DNA from: Arthrobacter sp. ES3-54
Lineage (GTDB): Bacteria; Actinomycetota; Actinomycetes; Actinomycetales; Micrococcaceae
Length of the DNA: 64,000 bases
Direction: 5' to 3'
Assembly: GCF_029504395.1 (NCBI RefSeq)
Contig: NZ_JAQFIF010000006.1
Coordinates: forward strand, 124,001 to 188,000
Part shown: in pieces, positions 32,410 to 41,249 of the stretch
How the letters are laid out: each line of letters begins with the position of its first letter
Position numbering within the stretch: position 1 is the stretch's first letter
The notes under the pieces: generated by a model
Databases searched by the model: none
Told to the model about the DNA's origin: nothing
Seen by the model: the letters and a program-made list of their open reading frames with translations, nothing else
Program-made: the position numbers and the translations under genes

Positions 32410-33690
32410 CTACGCTACCGGGTTCCGCGCGTCGTACCGCAGGAATCCGCACTGCAGGTGGGCCAGCGTCCAGGCCACGGCAATGCACATCGCGCCGCCG
32501 ATCAGCAGAACCCATCCCTCGTTCAAAAGTTTAGTCGCGCCGCCTGCCAGCATGTCACCGATCCGGGGTCCGCCGGCCACCACCACCACGAACACGCCCT
32601 GCAGCCGCCCGCGCAGGTGGTCCGGGGTGGAGGCCTGCAGGATGGTGGTCCGGAAGACGGCGCTCACGGAATCCGCGATGCCGGCCAGCGCGCAGCACAC
32701 GGCGGCGGGCAGCAGCCACACCGTCACGCCGGCCTCTCCGGCCTCTCCGGCATGACCGGCGAGGACCACCACCAGGCCGAAGGCCGCCACCGAGGCGCCC
32801 CAGCCCATTACGGACCACACCACCGCGGCACCCTGCCGGCGGACGCCGCCCAGCGGGCCGGAGAACAGCCCGGCCAGGAACGCGCCCACGGCCATCGAGG
32901 CCAACAGGATCCCCACCGTGGCCTCGCCGCCGCCGATCATCACGGCACCGATCGCAGGCAGCAGCGCCCGGGGCTGGGCGAAGATCATGGCCACGAGGTC
33001 GATCACGAATGTCATGCGGAGGTTGGGCCGGGTGCCAAGGAAACGGAATCCCTCCACCACGGAACGCAGCCCGGCCGGCCTCGCATGCTCCCCGGGCGGC
33101 ATGGGCGGCAGCTTCAGGAGCGCCCAGAACGCAAACGCAAAGCTGACGACGTCGATCGTGTAGGTCCAGCCGAACCCGATCCACGCCACGAGCACCCCGG
33201 CCAGCAGCGGCCCGGCGGTCATGGTCAGCCCGAATATCATCATGCTGAGGGCGTTTGCGGCCGGCAGCAGCTCCTTGCGCACCAGGACGGGGATGATCGC
33301 GCTGCGGGCGGGCTGGTTGATGGCCTGGGCGCCGCTCTGCACCGCCACGAGTGCGTAGAGCAGCCACACGTTGCCCAGTTGCATCCATGCCTGCAGGGCC
33401 AGCGCGGCCGTGGTAAGCCAGAGGACGGACGAGGCCAGGAGCGCCACTGTGCGGCGGTCGTGGGCGTCGGCGATCGAGCCGCCCAGGAGGCCGCCGAACA
33501 CCAGCGGCACGAGGGCGAAGAGGCTGAGCAGGCCCACATAGAGGCTGTCCTGGGTCAGCCGGTAGATCTCCAGGCTGACTGCCACGAGGGTCAGCTGGCT
33601 GCCCAGTGCGGAAACGGCGGACCCCAGCCACAGACGGCGGAAGGCCGGACTTTCACGCAACGGCGTGATGTCCGCCAGAAATTTCCCCAC
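32410..33690 (-). CDS. MFS transporter (EntS/MFS_3 type)
   Basis: The product has 426 residues and 12 spans. FRRLWLGSAVSALGSQLTLVAVSLEIYRLT and GGLLGGSIADAHDRRTVALL (motif A region) are typical of MFS_3, the group of the enterobactin exporter EntS and macrolide-type exporters. LSMMIFGLTMTAGPLLAGVLV follows. The substrate is unknown; no siderophore genes are adjacent. The start is GTG 33690 with a weak ribosome site. HtpX lies directly downstream. Confidence 0.88.
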   Translation of the reverse strand: MGKFLADITPLRESPAFRRLWLGSAVSALGSQLTLVAVSLEIYRLTQDSLYVGLLSLFALVPLVFGGLLGGSIADAHDRRTVALLASSVLWLTTAALALQAWMQLGNVWLLYALVAVQSGAQAINQPARSAIIPVLVRKELLPAANALSMMIFGLTMTAGPLLAGVLVAWIGFGWTYTIDVVSFAFAFWALLKLPPMPPGEHARPAGLRSVVEGFRFLGTRPNLRMTFVIDLVAMIFAQPRALLPAIGAVMIGGGEATVGILLASMAVGAFLAGLFSGPLGGVRRQGAAVVWSVMGWGASVAAFGLVVVLAGHAGEAGEAGVTVWLLPAAVCCALAGIADSVSAVFRTTILQASTPDHLRGRLQGVFVVVVAGGPRIGDMLAGGATKLLNEGWVLLIGGAMCIAVAWTLAHLQCGFLRYDARNPVA

Positions 33691-33751
33691 CGGGCAACTC
33701 TAGTGGCGAGCCGCGGGCGCCCTGGACGCGGCCGGAAATGTTAGCCGCGCC

Positions 33752-33774
33752 TTATTGTGAGACAGTCATAATAA
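33752..33774. promoter_or_regulatory. Fur/FurA-type box upstream of furA-katA
   Basis: AT-rich dyad TTATTGTGA-N5-TCATAATAA, 17 bp before the regulator's start codon, in otherwise GC-rich DNA. One arm position deviates from perfect symmetry. Its place and composition resemble boxes through which FurA represses furA-katG/katA operons. Confidence 0.7.
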
Positions 33775-33790
33775 GTGCTTGAATGGGGGT

Positions 33791-34258
33791 ATGACGGATT
33801 CCTCGGGCACCCACGATGCATGGGCAGCGGCCCTGCGTGCCCACGGCCGCCGGGTGACCAAGCAGCGCCTGGCCGTGCTGGCCGCCGTCGAACATCACCC
33901 GCATTCGCCGGCGGAGGCGATCCTTGCCGCCGCCCGGCAGGAATTGCCGGACCTGACCGCGCAGTCCGTCTATGTGGTCTTGGGGGACCTGACCGATCTG
34001 CACATGCTGCGCCGTTTCGAACCCCCGCACTCCCCCGCGCTGTACGAGACGCGGGTGGGAGATAACCACCACCATGCCGTGTGCATCAGCTGCGGCCGCG
34101 TGGAGGACGTCGAATGCGCCGTGGGCCACGCGCCCTGCCTGACCCCGCACTGGGACGCGAACGCCAAGCCGATGACCATCCAGATCGCGGACGTGCTGTA
34201 CCAGGGCATCTGCCAGGACTGCCAGCGCACCCAACAACTTCCCTCCGAACGAAACTAA
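33791..34258 (+). CDS. furA: Fur-family peroxide/iron-responsive regulator (FurA/CatR type)
   Basis: The product has 155 residues. The winged helix ([47 protein letters not shown]) is followed by the HHHAVC metal-site segment and two CxxC pairs (CISCG; CQDC) that hold structural zinc. Position directly before katA, 23 bp apart, identifies it as the catalase repressor; in this group peroxide or haem/metal status relieves repression. I chose ATG 33791; a TTG four codons upstream is possible. An AT-rich dyad just upstream is its likely operator. Confidence 0.9.
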   Translation: MTDSSGTHDAWAAALRAHGRRVTKQRLAVLAAVEHHPHSPAEAILAAARQELPDLTAQSVYVVLGDLTDLHMLRRFEPPHSPALYETRVGDNHHHAVCISCGRVEDVECAVGHAPCLTPHWDANAKPMTIQIADVLYQGICQDCQRTQQLPSERN

Positions 34259-34281
34259 GAAACCCAACCAAAAGGAGAACG

Positions 34282-35781
34282 ATGACCGAGATCATCTCTG
34301 CGCCCGCCGTGTCCACGACACAGTCCGGCGCTCCCGTCACTTCCGACGCCCACTCCAAGTCCGTCGGCGCCGACGGCGCGCTCATCCTGACCGATCACTA
34401 CCTGATCGAGAAGCTCGCGCAGTTCAACCGCGAGCGCGTCCCGGAGCGTGTCGTGCACGCCAAGGGCGGCGGCGCCTTCGGTAGCTTCAAGACCACCGAG
34501 GACGTCTCGAAGTACACCAAGGCCGCGCTGTTCCAGCCCGGCACGGAGACGGACATGCTCATCCGCTTCTCCTCCGTTGCCGGCGAGGCAGGCTCCCCCG
34601 ACACCTGGCGCGACCCCCGCGGTTTCGCCGTGAAGTTCTACACCACCGAGGGCAACTACGACCTCGTCGGCAACAACACCCCGGTGTTCTTCATCCGCGA
34701 CGGCATCAAGTTCCCCGACTTCATCCACTCCCAGAAGCGCCTCCCGGGCACCCACCTGCGCGACGCCGACATGCAGTGGGACTTCTGGACCCTCTCCCCC
34801 GAGTCCGCCCACCAGGTCACCTGGCTCATGGGCGACCGCGGCCTGCCGGCCTCCTGGCGTGAAATGCAGGGTTACGGCTCGCACACCTACCAGTGGATCA
34901 ACGCCGAGGGCGAGCGGTTCTGGGTCAAGTACCACTTCAAGTCCAACCAGGGCGTCAAGTCCATGTCCGGTGACGAGGCCGAGGCCCTGGCCGGCGCTGA
35001 CGGCGACTTCTACATCCGCGACCTGCAGGAAAACATCGCCGCCGGCAACTTCCCGTCCTGGGACCTGCACGTCCAGGTCATGCCGTACGAGGACGCCAAG
35101 ACGTACCGCTTCAACCCCTTCGACCTGACCAAGGTGTGGCCGCACGCGGACTACCCGCTGATCAAGGTCGGCACCATGGAGCTGAACAAGAACCCGGAGA
35201 ACTACTTCGCGCAGATCGAGCAGGCAACCTTCGCGCCGTCGAACTTCGTGCCCGGCATCGCCGCTTCCCCGGACAAGATGCTGCAGGCCCGCATCTTCTC
35301 CTACGCGGATGCGCACCGCTACCGCGTCGGCACCAACCACGCCCAGCTCCCGGTGAATGCGCCCCAGAACCAGGTCAACAACTACAGCCAGGACGGCGCC
35401 GGACGTTACCACTTCAACGCTCCGACCGTTCCGGTATATGCACCGAACTCCGTCGGCGGCCCGGCCGCGGTTGAGCCCGCCATTGCCGGCGGCGGCTGGG
35501 AGAACGACGGCGCGCTCACGCACTCCGCGCACTCCCTGCACCCCGAGGACAACGACTTCGGCCAGGCCGGCACGCTGTACCGCGAGGTGTACAACGACGG
35601 CGAGAAGGCCCGCCTGCTGGAGACCGTCACCGGCGCCGTCAGCGGCGTCAAGAACGCCGGCGTCAAGGAACGCGCCATCCAGTACTGGACCAACGTCGAC
35701 GCCGAGTTCGGCGCCAAGCTGCGCGCCAGCCTCGGCGCCGGCCAGGTTGAGTCCGACGCAGAGGCCGCCAACAAGGTCTGA
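34282..35781 (+). CDS. katA: Monofunctional haem catalase
   Basis: The product has 499 residues. Catalytic His59 lies in [14 protein letters not shown], the distal Asn in [31 protein letters not shown] is the catalase signature, and the haem-ligand Tyr is in [12 protein letters not shown]. It turns H2O2 into water and oxygen in the cytosol. The codon choice is strikingly C-ending and uniform, as in highly expressed genes. The start follows AAAGGAG, and the operon ends at a strong hairpin 76 bp past the stop. There is no C-terminal flavodoxin-like domain, so it is a small-subunit clade catalase. Confidence 0.96.
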   Translation: MTEIISAPAVSTTQSGAPVTSDAHSKSVGADGALILTDHYLIEKLAQFNRERVPERVVHAKGGGAFGSFKTTEDVSKYTKAALFQPGTETDMLIRFSSVAGEAGSPDTWRDPRGFAVKFYTTEGNYDLVGNNTPVFFIRDGIKFPDFIHSQKRLPGTHLRDADMQWDFWTLSPESAHQVTWLMGDRGLPASWREMQGYGSHTYQWINAEGERFWVKYHFKSNQGVKSMSGDEAEALAGADGDFYIRDLQENIAAGNFPSWDLHVQVMPYEDAKTYRFNPFDLTKVWPHADYPLIKVGTMELNKNPENYFAQIEQATFAPSNFVPGIAASPDKMLQARIFSYADAHRYRVGTNHAQLPVNAPQNQVNNYSQDGAGRYHFNAPTVPVYAPNSVGGPAAVEPAIAGGGWENDGALTHSAHSLHPEDNDFGQAGTLYREVYNDGEKARLLETVTGAVSGVKNAGVKERAIQYWTNVDAEFGAKLRASLGAGQVESDAEAANKV

Positions 35782-35856
35782 TCGCCGCGTCGCGGGTTGC
35801 CTGAACGGCCGGCCGCTTCAAAGGCCGACTGTACCTGTGACCGTTTGAGCCACTAG

Positions 35857-35890
35857 AACGCCCCGCCACGGACCTCCGTGGCGGGGCGTT
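35857..35890 (+). terminator. Terminator of the furA-katA operon
   Basis: Perfect 16-bp stem (35857-35872 with 35875-35890) closed by a 2-nt apex, effectively a tight loop, followed by TTTG. Confidence 0.85.
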
Positions 35891-35956
35891 TGCCGTTATC
35901 CACATGGGCGCGCGTGCCCCTCGCCACCGTGCACTGCGGCTCCGTAGGATTTGGGC

Positions 35957-36592
35957 ATGACCGCATTTGCAGGCATTCCGGATGACGCCTTCCGGTTCTA
36001 CGCCGATCTTGAACAGAACAACAACCGGGACTGGTGGCTGGAGCACAAGCCTGTCTACGACGCCGCGGTGAAAGGGCCGCTAACCGAGTTGCTGGCCGAG
36101 CTGGAGCCACGCTTCGGCCAGGCCAAGCTCTTTCGCCCCAACCGGGATGTGCGGTTCTCGCCGGACAAGTCGCCCTACAAGACCGCGCAGGGGGCCTTCG
36201 CGGCGCTGGACGAAGGAGTGGGCTTCTATATCCAGCTCAGCGCCGACGGCATGCTGATCGGCGGCGGCTGCCACACCCACACCCCGGCCCAGCTGGCACG
36301 CTTCCGCGGCGCCGTGGACGATCCCGCCAGCGGCGAAGTCCTGCAGGAGATCGTGCGCCAGGTCGAGGCAGCGGGGTTCGAGGTGGAGGGCGAACGCCTG
36401 AAGACGGTGCCGCGGGGTTTCGAGAAGGACCATCCCCGGGCGGAGCTGCTCAAGCACAAGTCGCTCACGGCCGGGGTCAATGTGGGCCAGCCCGGCTGGC
36501 TTGCCGGACCCGGGGCGGTGGAGGAAGTGGCGCGGCGCTGGGAGGAATTGCGCCCCCTCGTGGAGTGGGAGGGCCGCTACGCCGCCCCCTGA
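35957..36592 (+). CDS. DUF2461 family protein
   Basis: The product has 211 residues. FRFYADLEQNNNRDWWLEHKPVYDAAVKGPL at the N-terminus, LFRPNRDVRFSPDKSPYKTAQGA in the middle (residues 58-80) and RGFEKDHPRAELLKHKSL near the end are diagnostic of DUF2461, proteins of unknown function found across bacteria and some eukaryotes. The start is ATG 35957 with AGGA 8 nt before; a TTG two codons upstream is possible. It converges on the TetR gene. Confidence 0.87.
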   Translation: MTAFAGIPDDAFRFYADLEQNNNRDWWLEHKPVYDAAVKGPLTELLAELEPRFGQAKLFRPNRDVRFSPDKSPYKTAQGAFAALDEGVGFYIQLSADGMLIGGGCHTHTPAQLARFRGAVDDPASGEVLQEIVRQVEAAGFEVEGERLKTVPRGFEKDHPRAELLKHKSLTAGVNVGQPGWLAGPGAVEEVARRWEELRPLVEWEGRYAAP

Positions 36593-36600
36593 GATTCAGC

Positions 36601-37206
36601 TCAGATGTGCTGGCCGTCGGTGGCCAGGCGCCTGTCGAGATTGTTGAAGAAGACCAGCATCATCAGCTCAAAGGCCTTGGTGGCTTCCTCGGGCTGGTTG
36701 TTGACGACGAAATCGAACTGGAGCCCATAGAACGCTGCGGTGAACAGGCGGGCGTCGGTGTCCGCGAACTCCGGCAGGATGCCCTGGATGATGAGCCAGT
36801 CCCGGGCCTTCTCGTGCAGCATCCGGAAGTGCTCCGGGGCGGTGCCGCGCGGCGCCGCGGCCACAACGTCCTGCGCAGTCGCCTCGAATTCAAGCCGGGC
36901 CAGGTGCCGGTTGCGCTGTGCCATGGTCCACTGCCAGGACTCGAGGAAGAAGGCCCGCCATGCATCCCTGTCGATGTCCCTGACGTCGGTGGCACGGACG
37001 CTGTCCAGCCGGGATTCGATGCCGCGGATGATCTCGTTGATCAGCTGCTCGCGGTTGCCGAAGTGGTACACCAGGACGTAGCTGCTGACGCCCAGCCCCT
37101 CGGCGAGGCTGCGGAATGTCAGCTCCGCCAGCGTCTTGTCCATGAGGTAGTCGAGAATCGCCGACAACAACTCTGATTTACGTTCCGGTCTTGCTGGGCG
37201 GGCCAT
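36601..37206 (-). CDS. TetR-family regulator
   Basis: The product has 201 residues. The N-terminal helix-turn-helix ELTFRSLAEGLGVSSYVLVYHFGNREQLINEII (residues 28-60) is standard TetR, and the rest is a helical ligand-binding and dimer domain. The ligand is unknown. The closest candidate target is the APC permease gene upstream on the same strand; the gap between them holds repeats and a hairpin, so co-transcription is doubtful. Confidence 0.88.
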   Translation of the reverse strand: MARPARPERKSELLSAILDYLMDKTLAELTFRSLAEGLGVSSYVLVYHFGNREQLINEIIRGIESRLDSVRATDVRDIDRDAWRAFFLESWQWTMAQRNRHLARLEFEATAQDVVAAAPRGTAPEHFRMLHEKARDWLIIQGILPEFADTDARLFTAAFYGLQFDFVVNNQPEEATKAFELMMLVFFNNLDRRLATDGQHI

Positions 37207-37224
37207 GTGTCCATCTTAGGGAGC

Positions 37225-37278
37225 GCAGGCCAAACGCCGAGCACCGGCCAAACGCCGAGCGCGTGCCAAACGCCGAAG
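37225..37278. repeat. Three 18-bp tandem repeats upstream of the TetR gene
   Basis: Units at 37225-37242, 37243-37260 and 37261-37278 share the core GCCAAACGCCGAG. They start 19 bp before the TetR start codon. Confidence 0.75.
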
Positions 37279-37337
37279 TCGCCGGAACCGTGCGAGCACG
37301 CCGGAAGTTTCCAGCGAATTCGCACGGTTCCGGCGAC
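37278..37337. terminator. Perfect 18-bp inverted repeat after the APC permease gene
   Basis: Arms 37278-37295 and 37320-37337 (GTCGCCGGAACCGTGCGA and its exact complement) with a 24-nt loop, 30 bp past the permease stop. A T-run is lacking, so it may be a terminator, an mRNA-stability element or a dispersed palindrome. Confidence 0.6.
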
Positions 37338-37367
37338 TCCGGTTATTCGGGACGGACGGCTCCCCGG

Positions 37368-38939
37368 TCAGGAGCGGGTCAGCGCGTCCTCGTCGGTCTC
37401 CGCGGCCGGTGCGGCCGCCTGGACGGGGCTTGCCGTCCCCGGGCCGTTCACGGAGGCGCGGGCCTCCGCGAACTTTTCGTTCAGCCTGGAGTGGCGCTGG
37501 CCGTAGGCGAAGTAGATCGCGACGCCGATCACCAGCCAGATCGCGAAGAAGATCCAGGTCTCCACGGCGAGGTTCGTCATGAGGTACAGGCACAGGACGG
37601 CAGAGACGATCGGGAGCACCTTGCCGAACGGGACGCGGAAGGCCGGCTTCAGGTCGGGACGCTTCTTGCGGAGCACCAGGATGCCGAGGCTGACCATCAC
37701 GAAGGCGGACAGGGTCCCGATGTTGATCATTTCCTCCAAAAGATCCACATTGGTCAAGCCGGCAACGAGCGCCACTCCGGCGCCACAGATGATCTGGAGG
37801 CGGGCCGGTGTTCCACGCGCGGCGCTGGTCTTGGACAGGGAGCGCGGAAGCAGGCCGTCGCGGCTCATCGCGAGGACCACGCGGGACAGGCCCATGAGCA
37901 GCACCATGATGACGGTGGTTAGGCCCACCAGGGAGCCGAAGGCGATGACCTTGGCGGCGTCGGTATTGCCGACGGCCTCGAAGGCGGTGGTGAGCGTCGG
38001 GTTCTTGGCCTCGGCCAGCTTCGTGTAGGACACCATGCCGGTCAGTGCCAGCGACACCAGGATGTAGAGCACCGTAACGATCGCCAGGCCACCGAAGATG
38101 CCGCGGGGCAGCGTCTTCTGCGGGTTCTTGACCTCTTCGGCCGAGGTGGCGACGACGTCGAAGCCGATGAAGGCGAAGAAGACCAGGGCGGCGCCGGCGA
38201 AGATTCCCAGGGTCCCGTACTGGGCGGGGGCCGCGCCGGTCAGGAAGCCGAAGAAGGACTGCTTGAGGACATCCGCGGTTCCGGTGCCTCCGGTCGGCTC
38301 GGAAGCCGGGACGAACGGGGCGTAGTTCTCGAACTTCATGTAGGTGAAGCCCACGACGATCACGAAGAGGACCACCGCGATCTTGATGAGCGTGAAGATG
38401 TTGCCGACCCGGGCAGAGAGTTTGGTCCCGAGCACCAGCAGCACCGTGAAGATAGCAACAATCAGGAAGGCGCCCCAGTAGAGGTCGACGCCGCCCAGGG
38501 AGATCGACGGCGGAATGTCCACGCCCATGAGCGCGAAGACCTTGCTGAGGTAAATGCCCCAGTACTTCGCGATCACGGCGCCGGCCGTGAAGAGTTCGAG
38601 GATCAGGTTCCAGCCGATAATCCACGCGAGGATCTCACCCATGGTGGCGTAGGTGAAGACGTAGGCGGAGCCTGCGACCGGGATGGCCGTGGCGAACTCG
38701 GCGTAACACATGATGGCGAGCGCGCAGGTGACGGCGGCGATCGCGAAGGAGATGGTCACGGCGGGGCCGGCGAAATTCGCCGCGGCCTTGGCGCCGACCG
38801 AGAAGATTCCGGCGCCCACGGCAACGGCGACCCCCATGATCATGAGGTCCCACGTGCTTAGCGAGCGCTTCAGCTTGCGTCCGGGTTCATCGGCGTCGGA
38901 CATGGACTGTTCGATGGATTTGGTCCGGAAAAGGTTCAT
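37368..38939 (-). CDS. APC-superfamily amino acid permease (YfnA/CAT type)
   Basis: The product has 523 residues and 12 spans. LKRSLSTWDLMIMGVAVAVGAGIFSVGAKAAANFAGPA carries the unwound first span (G-A-G-I-F) that binds the substrate carboxylate; GFDVVATSAEEVKNPQKTLPRGI is the conserved loop after span 6 of cationic amino acid transporters. It imports amino acids by proton symport, specificity unknown. The tail is Ala/Pro-rich and cytosolic. The start is ATG 38939; a TAGGAT-type -10 lies about 50 bp upstream. Confidence 0.92.
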   Translation of the reverse strand: MNLFRTKSIEQSMSDADEPGRKLKRSLSTWDLMIMGVAVAVGAGIFSVGAKAAANFAGPAVTISFAIAAVTCALAIMCYAEFATAIPVAGSAYVFTYATMGEILAWIIGWNLILELFTAGAVIAKYWGIYLSKVFALMGVDIPPSISLGGVDLYWGAFLIVAIFTVLLVLGTKLSARVGNIFTLIKIAVVLFVIVVGFTYMKFENYAPFVPASEPTGGTGTADVLKQSFFGFLTGAAPAQYGTLGIFAGAALVFFAFIGFDVVATSAEEVKNPQKTLPRGIFGGLAIVTVLYILVSLALTGMVSYTKLAEAKNPTLTTAFEAVGNTDAAKVIAFGSLVGLTTVIMVLLMGLSRVVLAMSRDGLLPRSLSKTSAARGTPARLQIICGAGVALVAGLTNVDLLEEMINIGTLSAFVMVSLGILVLRKKRPDLKPAFRVPFGKVLPIVSAVLCLYLMTNLAVETWIFFAIWLVIGVAIYFAYGQRHSRLNEKFAEARASVNGPGTASPVQAAAPAAETDEDALTRS

Positions 38940-39103
38940 AGGAAAGTCCGCAATCTCGATAACTGGTTTGGAAACAGACCTATCTATCCTAGATGTCCAT
39001 CCACTGGACGGCCCGATTTGTCCCACATAGTGAGACGCCCGGGCAGGGTGGGTGCGGCCGCGGACCAGCCTCAGAACCCGCGCGGGTGGGCCCAGACCAG
39101 GAC

Positions 39104-39511
39104 TCAGCCGGGCCAGTCCATCAGCGTCGAGCGGATCAGGAATCGCTTGCCTTCCGGTGCTTCCACCGAGAACCCGCTCCCCCGGCCGGGAACGACGTCG
39201 ACAGTCAGGTGCGTGTGGCTCCAATAGTTGAACTGCTCCCTGGACATCCAGAATTCCAGCGGCTGGGGCTGCAGACCGTCCGAAATGTCGAACAGTCCCA
39301 GCTGCACGTCCGAGTCCCCCGTGATGAACTCCCCTGCCGGATAGCACATCGGTGAGGAACCGTCGCAGCAGCCCCCGGACTGGTGGAACATCAGCGGCCC
39401 GTGCTGGAGCCACAGCTTGCGCAGCAGTTGTACGGCCTCCGGCATGAGCGCCACCCGGGAGAAGTCCTCGCCGGGGCAGGTCACGGCGGCGTCAAGCCTG
39501 GTCTGGGTCAT
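39104..39511 (-). CDS. DUF779 family protein, partner of aldehyde dehydrogenase
   Basis: The product has 135 residues from MTQTRLDAAV, with an AGGGAG 9 nt upstream. HGPLMFHQSGGCCDGSSPMCYPAGEF (residues 45-70), with three Cys, is diagnostic of DUF779, and HTHLTVDVVPGRGSGFSVEAPEG follows. DUF779 genes habitually accompany ExaC-type aldehyde dehydrogenases, as here, where the enzyme gene ends 81 bp upstream. The Cys/His cluster suggests metal or thiol chemistry; function unproven. Confidence 0.85.
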   Translation of the reverse strand: MTQTRLDAAVTCPGEDFSRVALMPEAVQLLRKLWLQHGPLMFHQSGGCCDGSSPMCYPAGEFITGDSDVQLGLFDISDGLQPQPLEFWMSREQFNYWSHTHLTVDVVPGRGSGFSVEAPEGKRFLIRSTLMDWPG

Positions 39512-39544
39512 TTGGGGTCTCCCTGGCTGGTCCGGAAAGTGGTG

Positions 39545-39580
39545 CGGGCGGGGCGGATCACTGCCGATCCGCCCCGCCCG
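39545..39580 (-). terminator. Strong hairpin inside the aldehyde dehydrogenase-DUF779 unit
   Basis: Perfect 15-bp GC-rich stem (39545-39559 with 39566-39580), 6-nt loop, 12 bp after the dehydrogenase stop and 33 bp before the DUF779 start. There is no T-run, so partial termination or mRNA stabilisation is likely. Confidence 0.65.
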
Positions 39581-39592
39581 GGTCAATGCGGC

Positions 39593-41116
39593 TTAGAAGA
39601 AGCCGAGCTTGTTCTCGTTGTAGCTGACCAGGAGGTTCTTGGTCTGCTGGTAGTGGTCCAGCATCATCGAGTGGTTCTCGCGGCCGATGCCGGAGGACTT
39701 GTAACCGCCGAACGCAGCCCCCGCCGGGTAGGCGTGGTAGTTGTTGACCCACACGCGGCCGGCCTGGATCTCACGGCCGGCGCGGTAGGCGACGTTGCCG
39801 TTGCGGGACCAGACGCCGGCGCCGAGGCCGTAAAGGGTGTCGTTGGCGATGCCCATGGCGTCGTTGTAGTCGCTGAAGCGGGTCACCGAAACTACCGGGC
39901 CGAAGATTTCCTCCTGGAAGATCCGCATCTTGTTGTGGCCTTCGAAGATAGTCGGCTGGACGTAGTAACCGCCGGCCAGGTCTCCGGGCATTTCGGCCCG
40001 GGCGCCGCCGGTGAGCACCTTGGCGCCCTCCTGCTTGCCGATGTCGATGTAGGAGAGGATCTTTTCCAGCTGGTCATTGGAGGCCTGGGCACCAAGCTGG
40101 GTCTCTGTGTCCAGCGGGTTGCCCTGGATGATTTTCTCCGTCCGGGCCACGGCGTCGGCCATGAAGGAATCGTAGATATCTTCCTGGACCAGGGCGCGGG
40201 ACGGGCAGGTGCAGACTTCACCCTGGTTGAAGGCGAAGAGCGTGAAGCCCTCCTGGGCTTTGTCGTAGAAGGCGTCGTTGCTGTCCGCGACGTCGTTGAA
40301 GAAGATGTTGGGGCTCTTGCCGCCGAGTTCCAGGGTGACCGGAATCAGGTTCTGGCTGGCGTACTGGCTGATCAGGCGGCCCGTGGAAGTTTCGCCGGTG
40401 AAGGCGATCTTGCGGATGCGGGGGCTGGAGGCCAGCGGCTTGCCGGCCTCCACGCCGAACCCGTTGACCACATTGAGGACACCGGCCGGCAGCAGGTCGC
40501 CGATGAGTTCCATCAGCACCAGGATCGAGGACGGTGTCTGCTCGGCGGGCTTGAGGACGACGGCGTTGCCGGCGGCGAGGGCCGGGGCGAGCTTCCAGAC
40601 GGCCATGAGGATCGGGAAGTTCCAGGGGATGATCTGGCCGACGACGCCGAGCGGCTCGTGGTAGTGGTACGCGGTGGTGTCGTCGTCGAGCTGGGACAGC
40701 CGGCCTTCCTGGGCGCGCACGGCGGAGGCAAAGTAGCGGAAGTGGTCCGCGGCCAGCGGAATGTCGGCGTTGAGGGTTTCGCGGATCGGCTTGCCGTTGT
40801 CCCAGGATTCGGCGACGGCGAGCATCTCGAGGTTCTCATCGATGCGGTCGGCGATCTTGTTCAGGATGGCGGCGCGCTCGGCGACGGAGGTCTTGCCCCA
40901 GGACGGTGCGACCTTGTGGGCGGCGTCCAGTGCCAGTTCGATGTCCTCGGCGGTGCCGCGGGCCACCTCGCAGAAGGCCTTGCCGGTCACCGGGGTGATG
41001 TTCTCGAAGTACTGGCCCTTAACCGGGGCAACCCATTCGCCACCAATCCAGTTCTCGTAGCGGTCCTTGAAGGTGACCTTCGAGCCCTCGGTACCGGGCT
41101 GGGCGTAGACAGTCAT
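39593..41116 (-). CDS. Aldehyde dehydrogenase (ExaC/AcoD type)
   Basis: The product has 507 residues. Glu base in [14 protein letters not shown], catalytic Cys in [36 protein letters not shown] at the cofactor site, and [10 protein letters not shown] near the end: a complete NAD-dependent aldehyde dehydrogenase. The double-Cys active site (CTCPSR) and the tail [22 protein letters not shown] are those of acetaldehyde/ExaC enzymes used on ethanol or acetoin. The start follows an AAAGGAG ribosome site. It is likely controlled by the GAF-domain regulator 133 bp upstream, on the same strand. Confidence 0.93.
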   Translation of the reverse strand: MTVYAQPGTEGSKVTFKDRYENWIGGEWVAPVKGQYFENITPVTGKAFCEVARGTAEDIELALDAAHKVAPSWGKTSVAERAAILNKIADRIDENLEMLAVAESWDNGKPIRETLNADIPLAADHFRYFASAVRAQEGRLSQLDDDTTAYHYHEPLGVVGQIIPWNFPILMAVWKLAPALAAGNAVVLKPAEQTPSSILVLMELIGDLLPAGVLNVVNGFGVEAGKPLASSPRIRKIAFTGETSTGRLISQYASQNLIPVTLELGGKSPNIFFNDVADSNDAFYDKAQEGFTLFAFNQGEVCTCPSRALVQEDIYDSFMADAVARTEKIIQGNPLDTETQLGAQASNDQLEKILSYIDIGKQEGAKVLTGGARAEMPGDLAGGYYVQPTIFEGHNKMRIFQEEIFGPVVSVTRFSDYNDAMGIANDTLYGLGAGVWSRNGNVAYRAGREIQAGRVWVNNYHAYPAGAAFGGYKSSGIGRENHSMMLDHYQQTKNLLVSYNENKLGFF

Positions 41117-41249
41117 TGCTAGCTCCTTTGCTGTGCAAGATTAATGGCGGCCAGTTGCTGGCGCTCACCGTTGCCTACAGCGTAGAAGCCGGAAGGTTGC
41201 AATCAGGTTGCAAGCAAGTGATCCGGGTCACTTTCGCGGGAAATGCCGG

